In this document: positions 1-11,482 of the stretch, piece by piece
Layout of the letters: each line of letters starts with the position of its first letter
How positions within the stretch are numbered: the first letter of the stretch is position 1
Source: Lentinus brumalis
Taxonomy: Eukaryota; Basidiomycota; Agaricomycetes; Polyporales; Polyporaceae
Length of the DNA stretch: 64,000 nucleotides
Reading direction: 5' to 3'
Assembly (NCBI GenBank): GCA_001792895.1
Contig: MARA01000007.1
Coordinates: 62,001-126,000 of the forward strand
Notes under the pieces: model-generated
Databases searched by the model: none
Seen by the model: the letters and a program-made list of their open reading frames with translations, nothing else
What the model was told of the DNA's origin: nothing
Made by a program: the position numbers and the translations under genes

Positions 1-63
1 GTATATTTCACCCTTCTTCTCGAAATCAGAGGGAGACTTGGGGTGCATGTCGGCGAAAGACAT
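1..63 (-). CDS. 5' end of an unidentified gene running off the left edge
   Basis: On the minus strand an ATG at 63 opens a frame that stays open for 21 codons to the window edge and begins MSFADMHPKSP. The residues are hydrophilic and protein-like. A TATA-like element (TATAAG, minus strand, near 287-292) lies about 225 bp upstream, compatible with a promoter in the 64-400 stretch. The product is not recognisable from so short a piece. It could be a chance open frame, hence the low confidence. Confidence 0.35.
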   Translation of the reverse strand, partial: MSFADMHPKSPSDFEKKGEIY

Positions 64-1274
64 CTAGCACAGGGAAAGCAGGATGAGTCTAATCAACCAG
101 GTCACGACGCTAGCTTATATGTCCAACAGTCCGACGTCGGAGAAGATGTCGTCGGAGGTAGTACGGAGGGAAGAAGACGGGGCTGAGGGTCGCCGACGAC
201 GTTCAGAACGCGGAGCACGGAGCGTGGACGGAGTCGGGGGGAGAGTCGACTGGAGTCACTCCATTCTTCCTCGCGCACGGCGGCTCTTATACCGCGCTCA
301 CCGCGACATGATTGGTCACCTCCGCCTGAGGGTGCGCGATAGCCTAGGATAGCCTGGGATCGTTCGTGATATTCTGGGATGTTCAATCATACATGCCGAT
401 GGGAGGTGTAAGCCCTGACAAAGCCGGGTCATAGACCTGATATAAGTATGCGCCCTGCCTGCACCTTCTCACCCCTGCTCCATGCTGAGAATCGACCGAG
501 AAAGCCTCTCGTCGTGCAAGGCGTCGAGAATCGAGATATTCGCCATCATGAAGAGAAGGAGAGAAATGAGGCGACAATGCTCGCGGAGCGGAACGGACAT
601 TCCCTACAGAGAACCCTAACCTCCGAGCCATCATCGTGGCTAAAGTGCGGCTAATCGCGTACGTCCGTTCCTTCGTTCTGACTGCCAGGCTCTAGCTCAT
701 CAGCAAGTAATGAACTCGGTATAGGGCAGCGACGGCCGACACGTCTCACCAGGCCATAGTCAATGAACTAGCAGCCCAACGATATCGACACTGCGTCCGA
801 GAACGAGATTGACTGGCTGTTAATGCTGTAAGAGTGATCCCGAGCATGATGAGCATGTCAACAACTAACATCCTATCTAAGATTATCAGGTAGTACGCTG
901 TGTACTTCTCATTGTGCCCCCACTCCGCCAAAAGTCGGTAGGTCATGCGTATCCGCCGTCAAAATCGACGACGCGTCCAGTCTGGCATACTTATCTGCTG
1001 TCAAAGCAGTCTCGATGTCGCCTCCTCTGGACAGCCTCCGTCGCACAAGTTGGAGGCTCGGGTTTGAGCATCCTTGAGCTGGATAGGCCTCCGGGCCGGT
1101 TGTACTTACTTGTCGGATCGTGGACTGCCTAGGGGAGACAAGGTTGTACTGGGATGTCCGTATAAGGATTGCTTCTGGCGCTCGGGTGGTTTGCAAGTTC
1201 AAGTCCAACCTGCCATCTCCTCCCACCTCTCCTCGTCCTCTACCCTTACAACACCATCTTAGAAACTCGCGAAC
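64..1274. other. intergenic, nothing convincing
   Basis: Several short open frames occur on both strands, but none has a credible start, splice pattern or recognisable family. The left part probably holds the promoter of the gene leaving the window at position 1. The right part (about 1000-1270) is the upstream region of the first F-box-like gene and includes a pyrimidine-rich stretch just before its ATG. Confidence 0.5.
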
Positions 1275-2878
1275 ATGGTGCAGGTACGAAAACCATGCTT
1301 CCCACAACTCAACTTCTATTGACCGCTGGTCGTGGCAGCCCCAACTGATTCCCTCCAACATGACCACCTCCACTGCGGCGATGGTTCGTCGTACGATGGG
1401 TGTGGGCGGCCTGAACGAAGACGTCTGGACCATGATTTTGGAAGAGCTAAGCTCTATGACTCGCGAAGAGTCCACCCATCTCCTTGCTGCCATGCGAACA
1501 TGCAGCACCCTACACAAGCTGGGCATCAAGCCACTGCTCGACCGCGATGTCGTCCTCGACGAACTAGAAACCGTGATCTCGTTTTGTCATTTTCTCGCGG
1601 CAAACAACTACTCCCGCGCCCACCTCTGGCGAAGTCTCGTCCTTAAACCTTTCCCCATGTCTACAACCACCTCCACAGCCTTGTGTTCCGCGATGCGGCA
1701 CGCCATTCGACTTCGGAAATTGACCATCTGCGGTTTCGACCGTCTCCGTGACTACGTACCAGAAATCGTCGATATTCTGGCCAACATGCGGCAAATTCGC
1801 AAGCTCAAGGTCGAGGCACGGGAGCCCACCACCGCCCTCATCGGGTTCCTCGACACCTTCCGCTCGAACCTGACCTCCGTGAGCATATGGGAAGATCAAG
1901 AGACAAAGATACATTCGCACGACGGCACTCCACGCGCCTTCAATCTACTCAAACATCTGCGGTCTTCGCATTCGACATTACGATCGGTCTATGTCCATCA
2001 TCTTGATATGACCGGGTGGGACGACATTGTCCTGCCTGAGGTCCGATACCTCGAGGCAGTGGCCGTCTCTAGGATACCGGCAACGGACGTGCTTGTACGC
2101 GCATTCCCCAAGCTCACACAGCTCAGCCTCTCCGGGGCCGTAAGATACAAAGCCAACAACGACGACGTGTACGTACACCGCCGCGAAGCGAACATCCAAG
2201 CCCAGAACCAGCGCGGGAAGTGGACCCGGCTCGAGTCAGTCTCTGGCTCCATGGTCGACGTATTCTCTCTAGGCCTGACTTGCCCTCTGTCATGGATCTT
2301 CGTGTACGCGGAGCGGATGTCGCCGGACGCAAGTCGCAGGATGCTCCAGACGCTGCTGGAGAGTGCCCCGAAGCTGCCGAACCTCGGGTTCCTGACGAAG
2401 GAGGACATTTTTGGGCTAGGATCTGATTACTCCCGCAGGGAGTACGAGCGTGAAAGGGTGGAGAAAACACCGGGCGAGCGGGAATCGCTCGCGAAGAGGA
2501 CGGAGCTCAGCATCCGGACTATCTTCGTGAGTACTCCTTTCGGCCTTACACCGTGTCCATGACGCTGACACATAAAGGTAAATTGGACAGGACGGATACA
2601 GCGATGTTCTCCGGGACTCGGCGTGCACATTAGAACAGATCTACATGCGGATCGAAATCCCTTGCATCCTCTGCGACTACTGGGATTGCGAAGACGACGA
2701 TCCCGAGGATTTATTCACAGACTGCCCAATCTTGAAGCAGCTCCGCTCGCACAACCTATTTGATGAGACCTCGCTGCTCCTCCGGACTGTCCCCACGTTG
2801 CAGGACATCGAGTTGCGGCTCATGCACAATATCGAGGAAGTGCAAGTCCTCACTCGCATGGTGCCCCCGCATCAGTAG
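1275..2878 (+). CDS. F-box/LRR-like protein, tandem paralogue 1
   Basis: Three exons are inferred: 1275-1283 (ATG GTG CAG only), 1339-2526 and 2591-2878, giving about 494 aa. The intron phases agree and the frame is open throughout. After a short N-terminus the protein has an F-box-like segment (LNEDVWTMILEELSS, near residue 25). Repeated leucine-rich, LRR-like stretches follow, as in agaricomycete F-box families that recruit substrates to SCF ubiquitin ligases. A canonical two-hybrid-grade F-box is not obvious, so 'F-box-like' is an inference from layout and family resemblance. It is the first of three head-to-tail paralogues with the same 9-nt first exon and the same final junction (after a conserved Phe codon). 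The longer frame starting at 1120 is rejected as the start because the paralogues all use the mini-exon. Confidence 0.75.
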
Positions 2879-3406
2879 GGGAGGATCGCTGGTCCCAGTG
2901 CTCTCCGCAGTGTTGAGTGGTTAGGTGTTTACGAGCCGAGGTGGTATCGCTCGCCACTACTGTCCGGGCGCGGCGGACGCGGAACGCTCCGAGTAGCGTT
3001 CGCGTGTCCTGTTTGGTCTCTGTTTGTTGGGCATCTGATTGCTGGTGCTTTTTGCTTTGTCCCATCTTTTTCATCCGTCTCTTTGATTACATCTGCCATA
3101 TTGTTATTCATCTTCGCTATCTCTCAATGCTATCGTCTTTGTTTGTACCACTCCTATGTTGCGCTAAAATGGTGCCTACAATGTAGTGTAATATCACATC
3201 AACTACACTGGCCTCCTCGGAGGCACCAACTGTCCGCCTCGAGGTGACTCCACCAACGCTTTAATTGTTCTCAGCCACAAAAGCGTCACCAAGATCGGAT
3301 CTAAGTATGGGGTCACCTATATATATGGACATGATCTTGAGGTGGCCTGCTGCAAGTCCAATCCTTCCACTTGCACTTCCCGCCCTCCAAAGCCTGTAGC
3401 GCAAGA

Positions 3407-4830
3407 ATGTCTCAGGTATGAAACCGATGTTGCTCATCTCCAACTGTCCGCTGACCTACAGGTGTTCCGTACAGCCCACAATTCTCTCAGTGACTTCCTC
3501 CGGTACGGCAACGCCACTTCGTCAATATGCGGGCATCGGATGCCTCAATCTCGACGTGTGGTCGTTGGTGCTCGAACAGCTCAGTAATATGAACGAACAA
3601 GCCACACCTCTCCTCGCCGCTATGCAAACATGCCGTGACTTGTACAAGCTCGGCCTCAAGGTGCTGCTCGATCGCGGTGTCTTCTTGATGACTGAAGCAG
3701 CGGCACAGTCGTTCTGTCGCTTTCTTGAGGAAGACAACCACTCTCGCGCGCCACTCCTACAGAAACTTGTCTTGGAGATCAGCTCATTCTCCGAGATCAC
3801 CCTTCAAGCTTTGCGTGTGCTCCTACGACACGCCGCCCGACTTCGGGGAGTGGTCATAAACGTCTCCAACGGCTCCTTCAACGCGCTTGATATCCTGCAG
3901 CCCTCAGCGTCGACCTTACGGTCGGCTCGCATCTCCTATCTTAATATGACCGACTGGGCCGGCATCACACTCCCCAACCTTCAATACCTGGAGTCGGACC
4001 TGCTCTTGTTGCCGGCGAGCGAGAGCCTGATCCGTACCTTTCCCAAGCTCACCCACCTCAAAACCCAGCTTCTGTTCTGGGACGGCGAGTACGGAGACCT
4101 TGTGGACGAGGATGCACGAAATGCGAACATCCAGACCCAACAACAGTCTGGAAGCTGGCCCTATCTGAAATGCGCCTCCGGACAGTTGAGGGCCATTTTC
4201 GCCCTCGGCCTTATCTGCCCGATCTCGAGGCTGGTTCTGCAGGCTAACCCCCCGTCGGACGCGGGTCGTGTCATGCTCAGTTCCCTGCTGGACCGTACCC
4301 CCGAGCTGAAGGAACTCGTGCTCACAACGAACGATGACATATTCGGCCTAGGGTGGCCCTTTATTCGCATGGAAAGGCTGTATGAAATGGCGAGGCTCGA
4401 AGAGTTCCCTGAAGAGCGGGAGCTACTCGCCGACCGTACGAGGCAAGGCCTCCGCGACATCTTCGTGAGTGCCACTATCTTTGCGACCGTACGCATGACA
4501 CTGATTGAGCCTCATTACCACCGCGGGGCGGGACAGGACGAACACCACCTCGCCTTTCAGCATTTAACGTGCAAGCTGCAGCAACTGTCCATGACCGTTG
4601 ATATCACCTGCCCGGTCCTCGCCTGCTATAACTTTGACGACGCACCCCAGCCACTGTATTCCGACTGTCCAGTCCTGAAGCAGATCTGCATGCACGACGT
4701 CTCAGCCGAGGCGGATCTTCTCCTCCAGGATGTCTCAACGTTGCAGCAGATCGAGCTCCGGGTGTTTCACCACGGCGAAGAATTACACTATCAAAAACGC
4801 ACGGTCGTCGGTCGTTGGGAGGTGATCTGA
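3407..4830 (+). CDS. F-box/LRR-like protein, tandem paralogue 2
   Basis: Exons 3407-3415 (ATG TCT CAG), 3475-4464 and 4537-4830 give about 430 aa. The second exon opens with a segment matching paralogue 1 (LNLDVWSLVLEQLSN), followed by the same 'thrown to lower leucine repeat' pattern, including a shared W-x-x-I-x-L-P motif in the middle. It lacks a stretch of roughly 60 residues that paralogue 1 carries after the helical N-terminal part, so it is the shortest copy. The last intron is 72 bp and free of in-frame stops, so retention would still give a protein. The acceptor for the mini-exon was chosen as the second AG (after GTAC) because it restores the conserved frame. Confidence 0.75.
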
Positions 4831-5282
4831 GTGGCGTCTGCCCTGCGTTGTCCGTGTACTCACTTGATCTTTGGTTGAGGCGTAGTTCCTTCAGATGTCT
4901 CCCTGTTCTCCGCTTTGACCCATATTATGCGGCATCTGCATTGTCCCGCATGACCAGCGTGTTTATCTGCACGCGCACTTAGTCAACTACCGTAGTGGTC
5001 CCCGCTTAGATGATCTTCCAATAATGCGTATCCTATCAAACGCATCTTCCCGTAAACCCGCTTTGTCCGCTCAAGGGTGCAAACTTCGTCTCTTTTGTTC
5101 TCGGCCACAGACGCTCACAAATGATGGGATCACCCACATATGGAAATGCTTTGACCAAACCGGACCATACGGCGCTCGAGTGGTCGGTTATGTAGTGCAA
5201 GTCCGTTTCTCCAAACCAGCCACCAGCCACCTCTCCCCTCTCCCTCTCCCTCTCCCCCTACCACCAAACCAGGGCTGATAGA

Positions 5283-6900
5283 ATGTCCCAAGTACGCGAA
5301 TAGCCTACTCTGCCGCCGCTGATTTATTGACCACAACCTCGCAGCTTCAACTCGGACGGCCCTCAAAAGCCTCCTCTACTGGGAGGCGTGATCAGATCAG
5401 CAACCACACGGTGGTTCTCAACCACGACGTCCTAAGATCCATATTCTGGCTTTTGGACAATGTTTCCCTCCTCTTGGTTATGCGTACGTCCCCCGCCATA
5501 TATTGGCTAGCCCTCGAGGTCCTATTAGCACGCGGAGTCACCCTGAAGAGCGAGGAGGCGACGTCATCGTTTTGTGCGTTCATGTCCGCACAGGACTTCT
5601 CGCGAGCTCCTTTGATCAGGAAATTCCTTGAGCTCAGCTTTTCTACTCTCTCCCCAACCACCGCGCAAGCCCTGTGCTCCACTTTGCGGCGGACCACCCG
5701 CCTGCGAAAGATTTCTATCCGAGACGTGGACACGCTCTTCCGCACCGCCCCTGAGCTCGTCCAGGTTCTTGCTGAACTGCGATATTTGGAGGAGGTAGAC
5801 GTGGCCGCGCAAAATTGGACGGACTGCGTTCTCATCTTCCTGGCCACCCTTCGCTCACGCCTCACCCATCTCAACGTGCGGTTCCCTTCATCACACACCC
5901 CGGACCACTGCGAACGGTCCTCGGAGATTATTCCCATCGAGCTCCTGCAGAGGTCGGCACACACGCTGCGCCATATCCGCATCGAGAACGTCACATTGTC
6001 GGCATGGGCCGACATCGTTCTTCCCCAGGTCGTCCACCTCCATGCGACAGCAGTCCAGCTGCCATCGACCGACGTCCTAGCCCGTACCCTCCCCAACCTA
6101 GTTACCCTAGTTGTGGAGGAGGTTTACTGGAACCCAGAAGAGCCCGTGGACGTGGACACGGCGGCGGCGCGCCGCTGCCAAAATCACTACCGCCAGGAGC
6201 GCTACGGGAGCTGGCCCTGCCTGGAATGGGTTACCGGACCCGTAGTGGAGGTGTTTTCCCTCGGACTGGTATGTCCAGTCTATACCCTCATCCTGGAGTC
6301 GGATCGGCGGTCGGACATGGACTGGGTCATGCTAGAGACCCTGCTCGACTTTACGCCAAGTTTGCAAGAGCTCGAACTCACCGCCATCGAGGACCTCTAC
6401 GCGCTCGAGTGGCCGTATAACGGCTACGAAGCAGTACACGACCTCGCAGAGTTCGAGGGGAAGGCCGCACATTGGGAGACGCATGTGTGGAAGACCCAGA
6501 ACAGGTTGCGCGAGGCTTTCGTGAGTACCATTCATGAAGCCTTGATAAGCAAGTTACTGAGCCCCATGTTTTCTACTTACAGGAAGAATACCGCAACTTC
6601 TTCGAAAAGTCACGCTGCAAACTACATGAGCTCATACTGCAATTATGCACTCCCTGCTTCATACGCGACTGCGACCCCACCGCCGAGCCGTCTCATCAAG
6701 AGCAATTACTGGAGTGCCCAGTCGTCGCTGGGTTGCGCGATTACGACGTGTCGGGCGATGCGGAGGCCTTCTTCTCTGCGGTGCCCACACTGGACACCGT
6801 GGAGCTCGTCGTCATGCATCACGACGACCTGGTGACTCGTTACAGGTGCGCGCCAGTAGACGAGCCCGTCTACGGCTCAATGGCCCTCGTCCGATCGTAG
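5283..6900 (+). CDS. F-box/LRR-like protein, tandem paralogue 3
   Basis: Exons 5283-5291 (ATG TCC CAA), 5345-6520 and 6583-6900 give about 500 aa. It aligns along its length with the two copies upstream: an F-box-like start (LNHDVLRSIFWLLDN), LRR-like body, and a C-terminal exon that starts straight after a conserved Phe codon. The C-terminal exon lies in a different frame from the read-through of exon 2 and ends at TAG 6898-6900; it ends with a run resembling the paralogues (LDTVELVVMHHDD). A (CCCTCT)n-like pyrimidine tract precedes the ATG at about 5230-5260. Role presumed to be substrate recognition in ubiquitin ligases; partner unknown. Confidence 0.75.
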
Positions 6901-8101
6901 ATGCGCCAGTTGCATCCTTGGCCCACGGCACACCGTCAGGTGGTTAGAAATAGCGACCGCCTCCCTCTGCTAGGATCATGCCGTGCAATACCGGAGCAGT
7001 CGAGACGCGGTTCAAGACGCGTCGTCTTCGCCTCACTGCATCCGTGGTTTGTGCCGTTTAACCTTCCATTCGGTTTTGTTTTGTTTTATGTGCTTCATCT
7101 TTACGCTTCTCTTCACACTCCCCGCCTCCTTGATCACGACTGGTATCTTTACACATCTACACTATCCACTAGCCACTAGTCACTATCATTATTCATCTCG
7201 ACTATCTGCTGACATCTTCCATCTAGCCCATTCTACGTACTACATCACTATTTGCTTGTATCGCTACCACGGTACGGTGACTATCATGCTCTCCTAGTCG
7301 CTCAAAGTCCGGAATCACTATGCACTTTGTATCTACTCTTGCGAACAAATCGCAGCCCGCGGGAGGAAGGTAGACGTCGGATTGTGCAAAGACCAAGTAG
7401 GACACCTCGTCGTCCGATGGCCAGATCGACAATTCAGGTAGTTGCGCCGTAGGACAGGTCAGGGACGATCTAGCATTTAGTTGTGGGTGTTTTCGACGGT
7501 TGCGGCGGTTCGAAACACGCGGGGGAGCAACACGTCGGCCAAGAGAAAGCGATGGGTTGGTGGCAGAGGTCCAACAAGTATGCCCGGTATCGCCGAGTCG
7601 GAGGAGGCGAGCACCCGTCGGGCAAAGCTTTGGTTGTGTGTCCGTTCGCCTTGTCTGCACCGAAGCGTCCATTGAGCTTCAGCAAACATGCGTCATGTAA
7701 CATATGATCTCGTACACCGCTAGGCGAGTCGGCATACAATGCAGAACAAAGGTGGCGAAAGCCGGGAGGCGAACCAGACGCGAGTCGGGTGTGCGAGCCC
7801 AGAATTGTCGTCGCGGACTGGAAGCTATCTCGGATAGTCAGCTACATGATTGTCAATGATGAAGTGAGTCCTACGCATCGAACCAGATATCTCCTTAGCC
7901 GCATATCCTTCTGAGGGGCGAGCTTGAGGCCGCCGCACCCGCGCTACTTCGGGGTGGGCGTCTTGTCGGGTACTTCATGTAGAGGCGCTCTCCTACCTTC
8001 CCCCAGCTCTCCACCCACCACCCCTCCCGGTCGGTCACACAGAGCACAGCGCCACTCCTCAGAGTCTCGGTGCACTCTGAAGCTCCCCCACGACGAACAC
8101 C
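6901..8101. other. intergenic, 3' UTR-like then unassigned
   Basis: About 6901-7250 is T-rich on the plus strand and fits a 3' untranslated region of the upstream gene. The remainder contains overlapping short open frames in several registers (7223-7740) with no splice logic or family resemblance, so none is annotated. Confidence 0.5.
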
Positions 8102-9370
8102 ATGGCGCAGGGACAGTTTATGACGAAGAAACACCTACTTGGGGGCGCAACCACCCCGAGTCCGAGTTCTTCGCGGGAGGTTCGTGCCTAGGCTCAGCTC
8201 ACGCGACACATCGGTGCTCACGACTAGCTGCCTCGACAGACCCGCAATGCGCTCTATGCTCTCATGACGCTGGGTCAATGGATTCAGCGGGAGGCGGAAG
8301 GGAGGTTGTACGGGGAAGTCACCCTGCGCACCTCAGCAGAGCTCGCGGCCTTCCACAAGGCTCTCGTGGACGGGAAGAACGCTGAGAGAAGTGCGTCAGT
8401 ACATTCCTTCACCCTCAACTGGCCGGAGGGCAAGCTCTTGTCGGCGATGGACTTGGTGCACCTCGCGTGCATCTTGTGCAGGCTTACCGCCGTTGCGCGC
8501 CTGGAACTTCCGGTCGCATGCGGGTCGAACTCCATCTTCGACTACGAGTTCGGCCATGCGGCTCCGGACGTACAAACCCTCTTGCCCCCGACAATGTTTC
8601 TGGATTTGTTCGAGAGGATGCGCCCTCTTGGACATCTGCGAGCGCTGGATGTCACCTTAGAACTCCTCGTCCGGATCCCATCGGAGGCGCTACAACAAGT
8701 CGCATGCCTCAGCTTGCGCATCGAAGCTCCTGAACAACCTAGAGCGTGCGAAGCGGTGACAAGGTTGTCCGGACATAATTTGCAGAGCCTGCGTATTTTG
8801 CGAAAGTGCCACGGGCAAGTTCTGGGCCCGCAAGAGTCGCCGGCGCATCTATGTGCTGCGCTGAACGTGACAGGGCTCACGTACCTCGAGCTCCGCGACA
8901 TCGACGTCGAGGTATGTGTTGCTGCTTGGTCCGACGTGACGTCCTTTCACTGACGCGCTCGTGTCCAGGGAGCAAGTCCACTTGGGAGTGTTGATAAAGT
9001 GGCGAACACCATGGAGGCGGAGGATGCGGTGCATATGGTTCCTTCGTTGACGACGATCGTCTGGGAGCCAGCTTGGGTCCGCAGCTACTCGAAGGGAGAC
9101 CCGTCGTACCGGAAGATGGTCCAGGAATACCTGCTGGACCTACTTGATATCTTCGGCGAGGCTTTGGTAGTCCTCCGCGAGGACGACACAAGCGCCCAAA
9201 TCATGGGGCGCCATACGGATGGATCCGTTGAACTGACACAGGTCCCGATAGAAGAACGGTGGTGGGAGCTTGACTCATGGGGAGAGTTGTGGTTGGAAGT
9301 ACTCCGTACGGTGGACTCGTGGGGAGACTTATGGTTGGAAGTACTCCGTACGGTGGGTAACTGTGTATGA
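8102..9370 (+). CDS. F-box-like/LRR-like agaricomycete protein
   Basis: Three exons, 8102-8179, 8228-8911 and 8969-9370, all in phase 0, give about 387 aa starting MAQGQFMTKK. The part after the first intron (a helix followed by LYGEVTLRTSAELAAFHKAL) resembles the segment that follows the F-box in many agaricomycete proteins, and the rest is leucine-rich. The first donor (GTTCGT) is weaker than the others, so the N-terminal 26 residues are less certain. Near the C-terminus a 42-bp direct duplication repeats a 14-residue unit (DSWG[ED]LWLEVLRTV) before the stop. Function not known beyond the family resemblance. Confidence 0.6.
9272..9355 (+). repeat. 42-bp in-frame direct duplication
   Basis: Two adjacent copies, starting at 9272 and 9314, differ at only a few bases and together encode two copies of a Trp/Leu-rich 14-residue unit at the C-terminus of the gene at 8102-9370. 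The low divergence points to a recent slippage or unequal exchange event. Confidence 0.85.
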
Positions 9371-10253
9371 TGCAGGGGATCGTGGTGTCTGCACCTGTAG
9401 TGACATGGACGGATGTGAGCGAGGAGAATTGCGATAGAGTAGGACCCACATTGTATTACTAGCCCTTCGGAGTACCTCATCCATGTACCACATCATGTAT
9501 GATTGAGACTCACGACGGGGATGACGCTCATGCACGTACTTACCGGAATCGCAGCTGTTACCCAGCGCACCCACCAGCATCCGCTATTGAGCGTACTTCG
9601 CCCAGTATGTGTCTGTCGTCCCGACTCCTTCAAAGCACGTTAAACGCAGAAGGTTTGCTGGCTTCTGCGTTCGACTGGTACTTAGGTGCGTTACCGGCTG
9701 AAACGCCCAAGACGAAATTTTCATGATAAGACCAGGGAGGTTTTGCATGAACACGGCGATGTTGAAAGCACACGTTAGAGACTAGAGGTCGATAAAAGCT
9801 AGAACTCGATTGGCACGATTTGGCAGAAGATCATCAAGGTCAGGAGCAAGGGCCGACAACCAACGCGACGCGCGCTAGAGACAGCTCTCCCACCTTGACC
9901 TCGGACCGTTGCCACTCCTCTGAACTGCGGCTGTCGATGAGTGTGGTATTCGTCTCGATCTCCAGCTGGAAACGATGCTAAGTTATGTTCTGCTCTGCTT
10001 GGCGACTCTGCTATTATGTCCGTTCCAACCATCACAAACGCATAGATACGTGGATACAACGGCGCAGACTCTCTCGCTACGATCGTCTCGTTCGCAGAGG
10101 AGTCTTTGTCGCTCCGAATCCCACACATCCATCAATACCTCCGCCAAACATTGGCACGTACTAGCAGTCTTCCTGAGAGGTACGAAAGTGCGCCATTCAG
10201 TCAGAGACTCAGTAGTGATCGATGACTGCGAGACTGACCAGATTTACAGAGCT
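9371..10253. other. intergenic between convergent genes
   Basis: This holds the 3' flanks of the plus-strand gene ending at 9370 and the minus-strand gene ending at 10254. Short open frames exist but none has support. Confidence 0.5.
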
Positions 10254-11482
10254 TCAGATCCAGTCGAGGTCATCAAAGCTGTTCTTCGGAACGATAGAGT
10301 ACTCTGGCTCTTCGTCTGACGCCTCGAAGCGCACACAGCGCTCGCGCGGGAATACGATAGCGAACGTCCGGATCTTAAAGGCCGTGAAGACACCCCTCCG
10401 GACGTGCTCAACAAACGCGCGATGTTGTCCCCCGGGTTTGAGGTCCTGCACGTCTCCCCAGGCGGGTATCCACGTAAAAACACGGAGCCCCGGTAAGTGT
10501 TCTTTGACATCTACGCGGGCGAACGCCCATTCGGCGGCTTGCGGCGAATAGCCCAATGGTCCCTGTCACCCCCTCAGTGCTGCGAATAGGTACCGCTATG
10601 AGATGACGTACCTTCGGTCCAACATGGGCGACCTCGAGATACTCCACATTTGCTAGGCTGAGCGGCTGCGTGATACATCCACAGAACCAGAGGGGATGCT
10701 CCTCTGGGTCCTCGAGCGATATGCGCAGCCTACGTAGCGTCTTAGCAATGGGGATGAGTGCGGGGAAACACCACTCTGTCAAGTGGAGACCACCACCGGC
10801 GTGCAGACTCAGTGCGACGAGGGGTGCCAGCGGTTGTCCTGGTGAAACCGGCACGATCCTATTGTGGAGCAGTTGCGCCTGAGCCTCGAGCGTGCGGACG
10901 CTCTTGGGCAGGGTGAACCCTTTGAGGCGCATCCTCTTGACGTGTGTATGAACGGCTTGGTCGAAGTCGGATACACCGGTCTTGCTGTTAACCGGAGGGG
11001 ATACGAGAAGGGCGAGATGTTCCACTTTCCCGCCTCGCAGGTTCTCCATCATCTCCATGAACCACCGAGGAGCGCTCTTCGGGGTAAGAACTCGTTCGTC
11101 CTCAACCCACTCAAGCCTCAGCACCTGCGTCGAAGCTGCTCTGTCGGGACACTCCGCGATGGTCGCGCTAAAACTCTCGAGGGCTTTGAGCGAGCGGAGA
11201 GTGACGTTCTTGTAGAGCGGCCGTGAGGCGATGGACTCGAGGTACTTGTTGACCCGAGCCAGCCGTGCAAGCTCTTTTTGCGTTCCTACAAGCCTGCATA
11301 TTTCCATCCATGTTTCCGGAGGTAGGTGTTTATAGCTCTGCAATTCTGCTCTCGGGAGTCGCGTCTGATGGTAGGATGGTTTTAGGTGTTCGCCCCGGTG
11401 GTTCAGAGCCATGCGCACTTACCGGGACAGCTGCCTTGGGTTCATCGCGGACGGGTGCACTGACTTGCTTGTTCCTCGCCAT
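10254..11482 (-). CDS. F-box domain protein
   Basis: Minus-strand exons 11482-11423, 11364-10612 and 10562-10254 join in phase 0 to give about 373 aa. The first exon encodes a basic N-terminus (MARNKQVSAPVRDEP). Residues around 30-70 form a good F-box: LPPETWMEICRLVG, then a helix ending in NKYLESIASRPLYKNV. The remainder is a leucine-rich fold without clear repeats. F-box proteins bind Skp1 and bring substrates to SCF ubiquitin ligases; the substrate is unknown. All three introns are 49-58 bp with standard GT..AG ends. The first exon is chosen over the in-exon ATG at 11418 because it gives a donor GTAAGT and an acceptor in frame. Confidence 0.75.

Noticed and set aside
5230..5262. CCCTCT repeat as a microsatellite of interest
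   Set aside because: A short pyrimidine tract in a 5' leader is common in fungal promoters.
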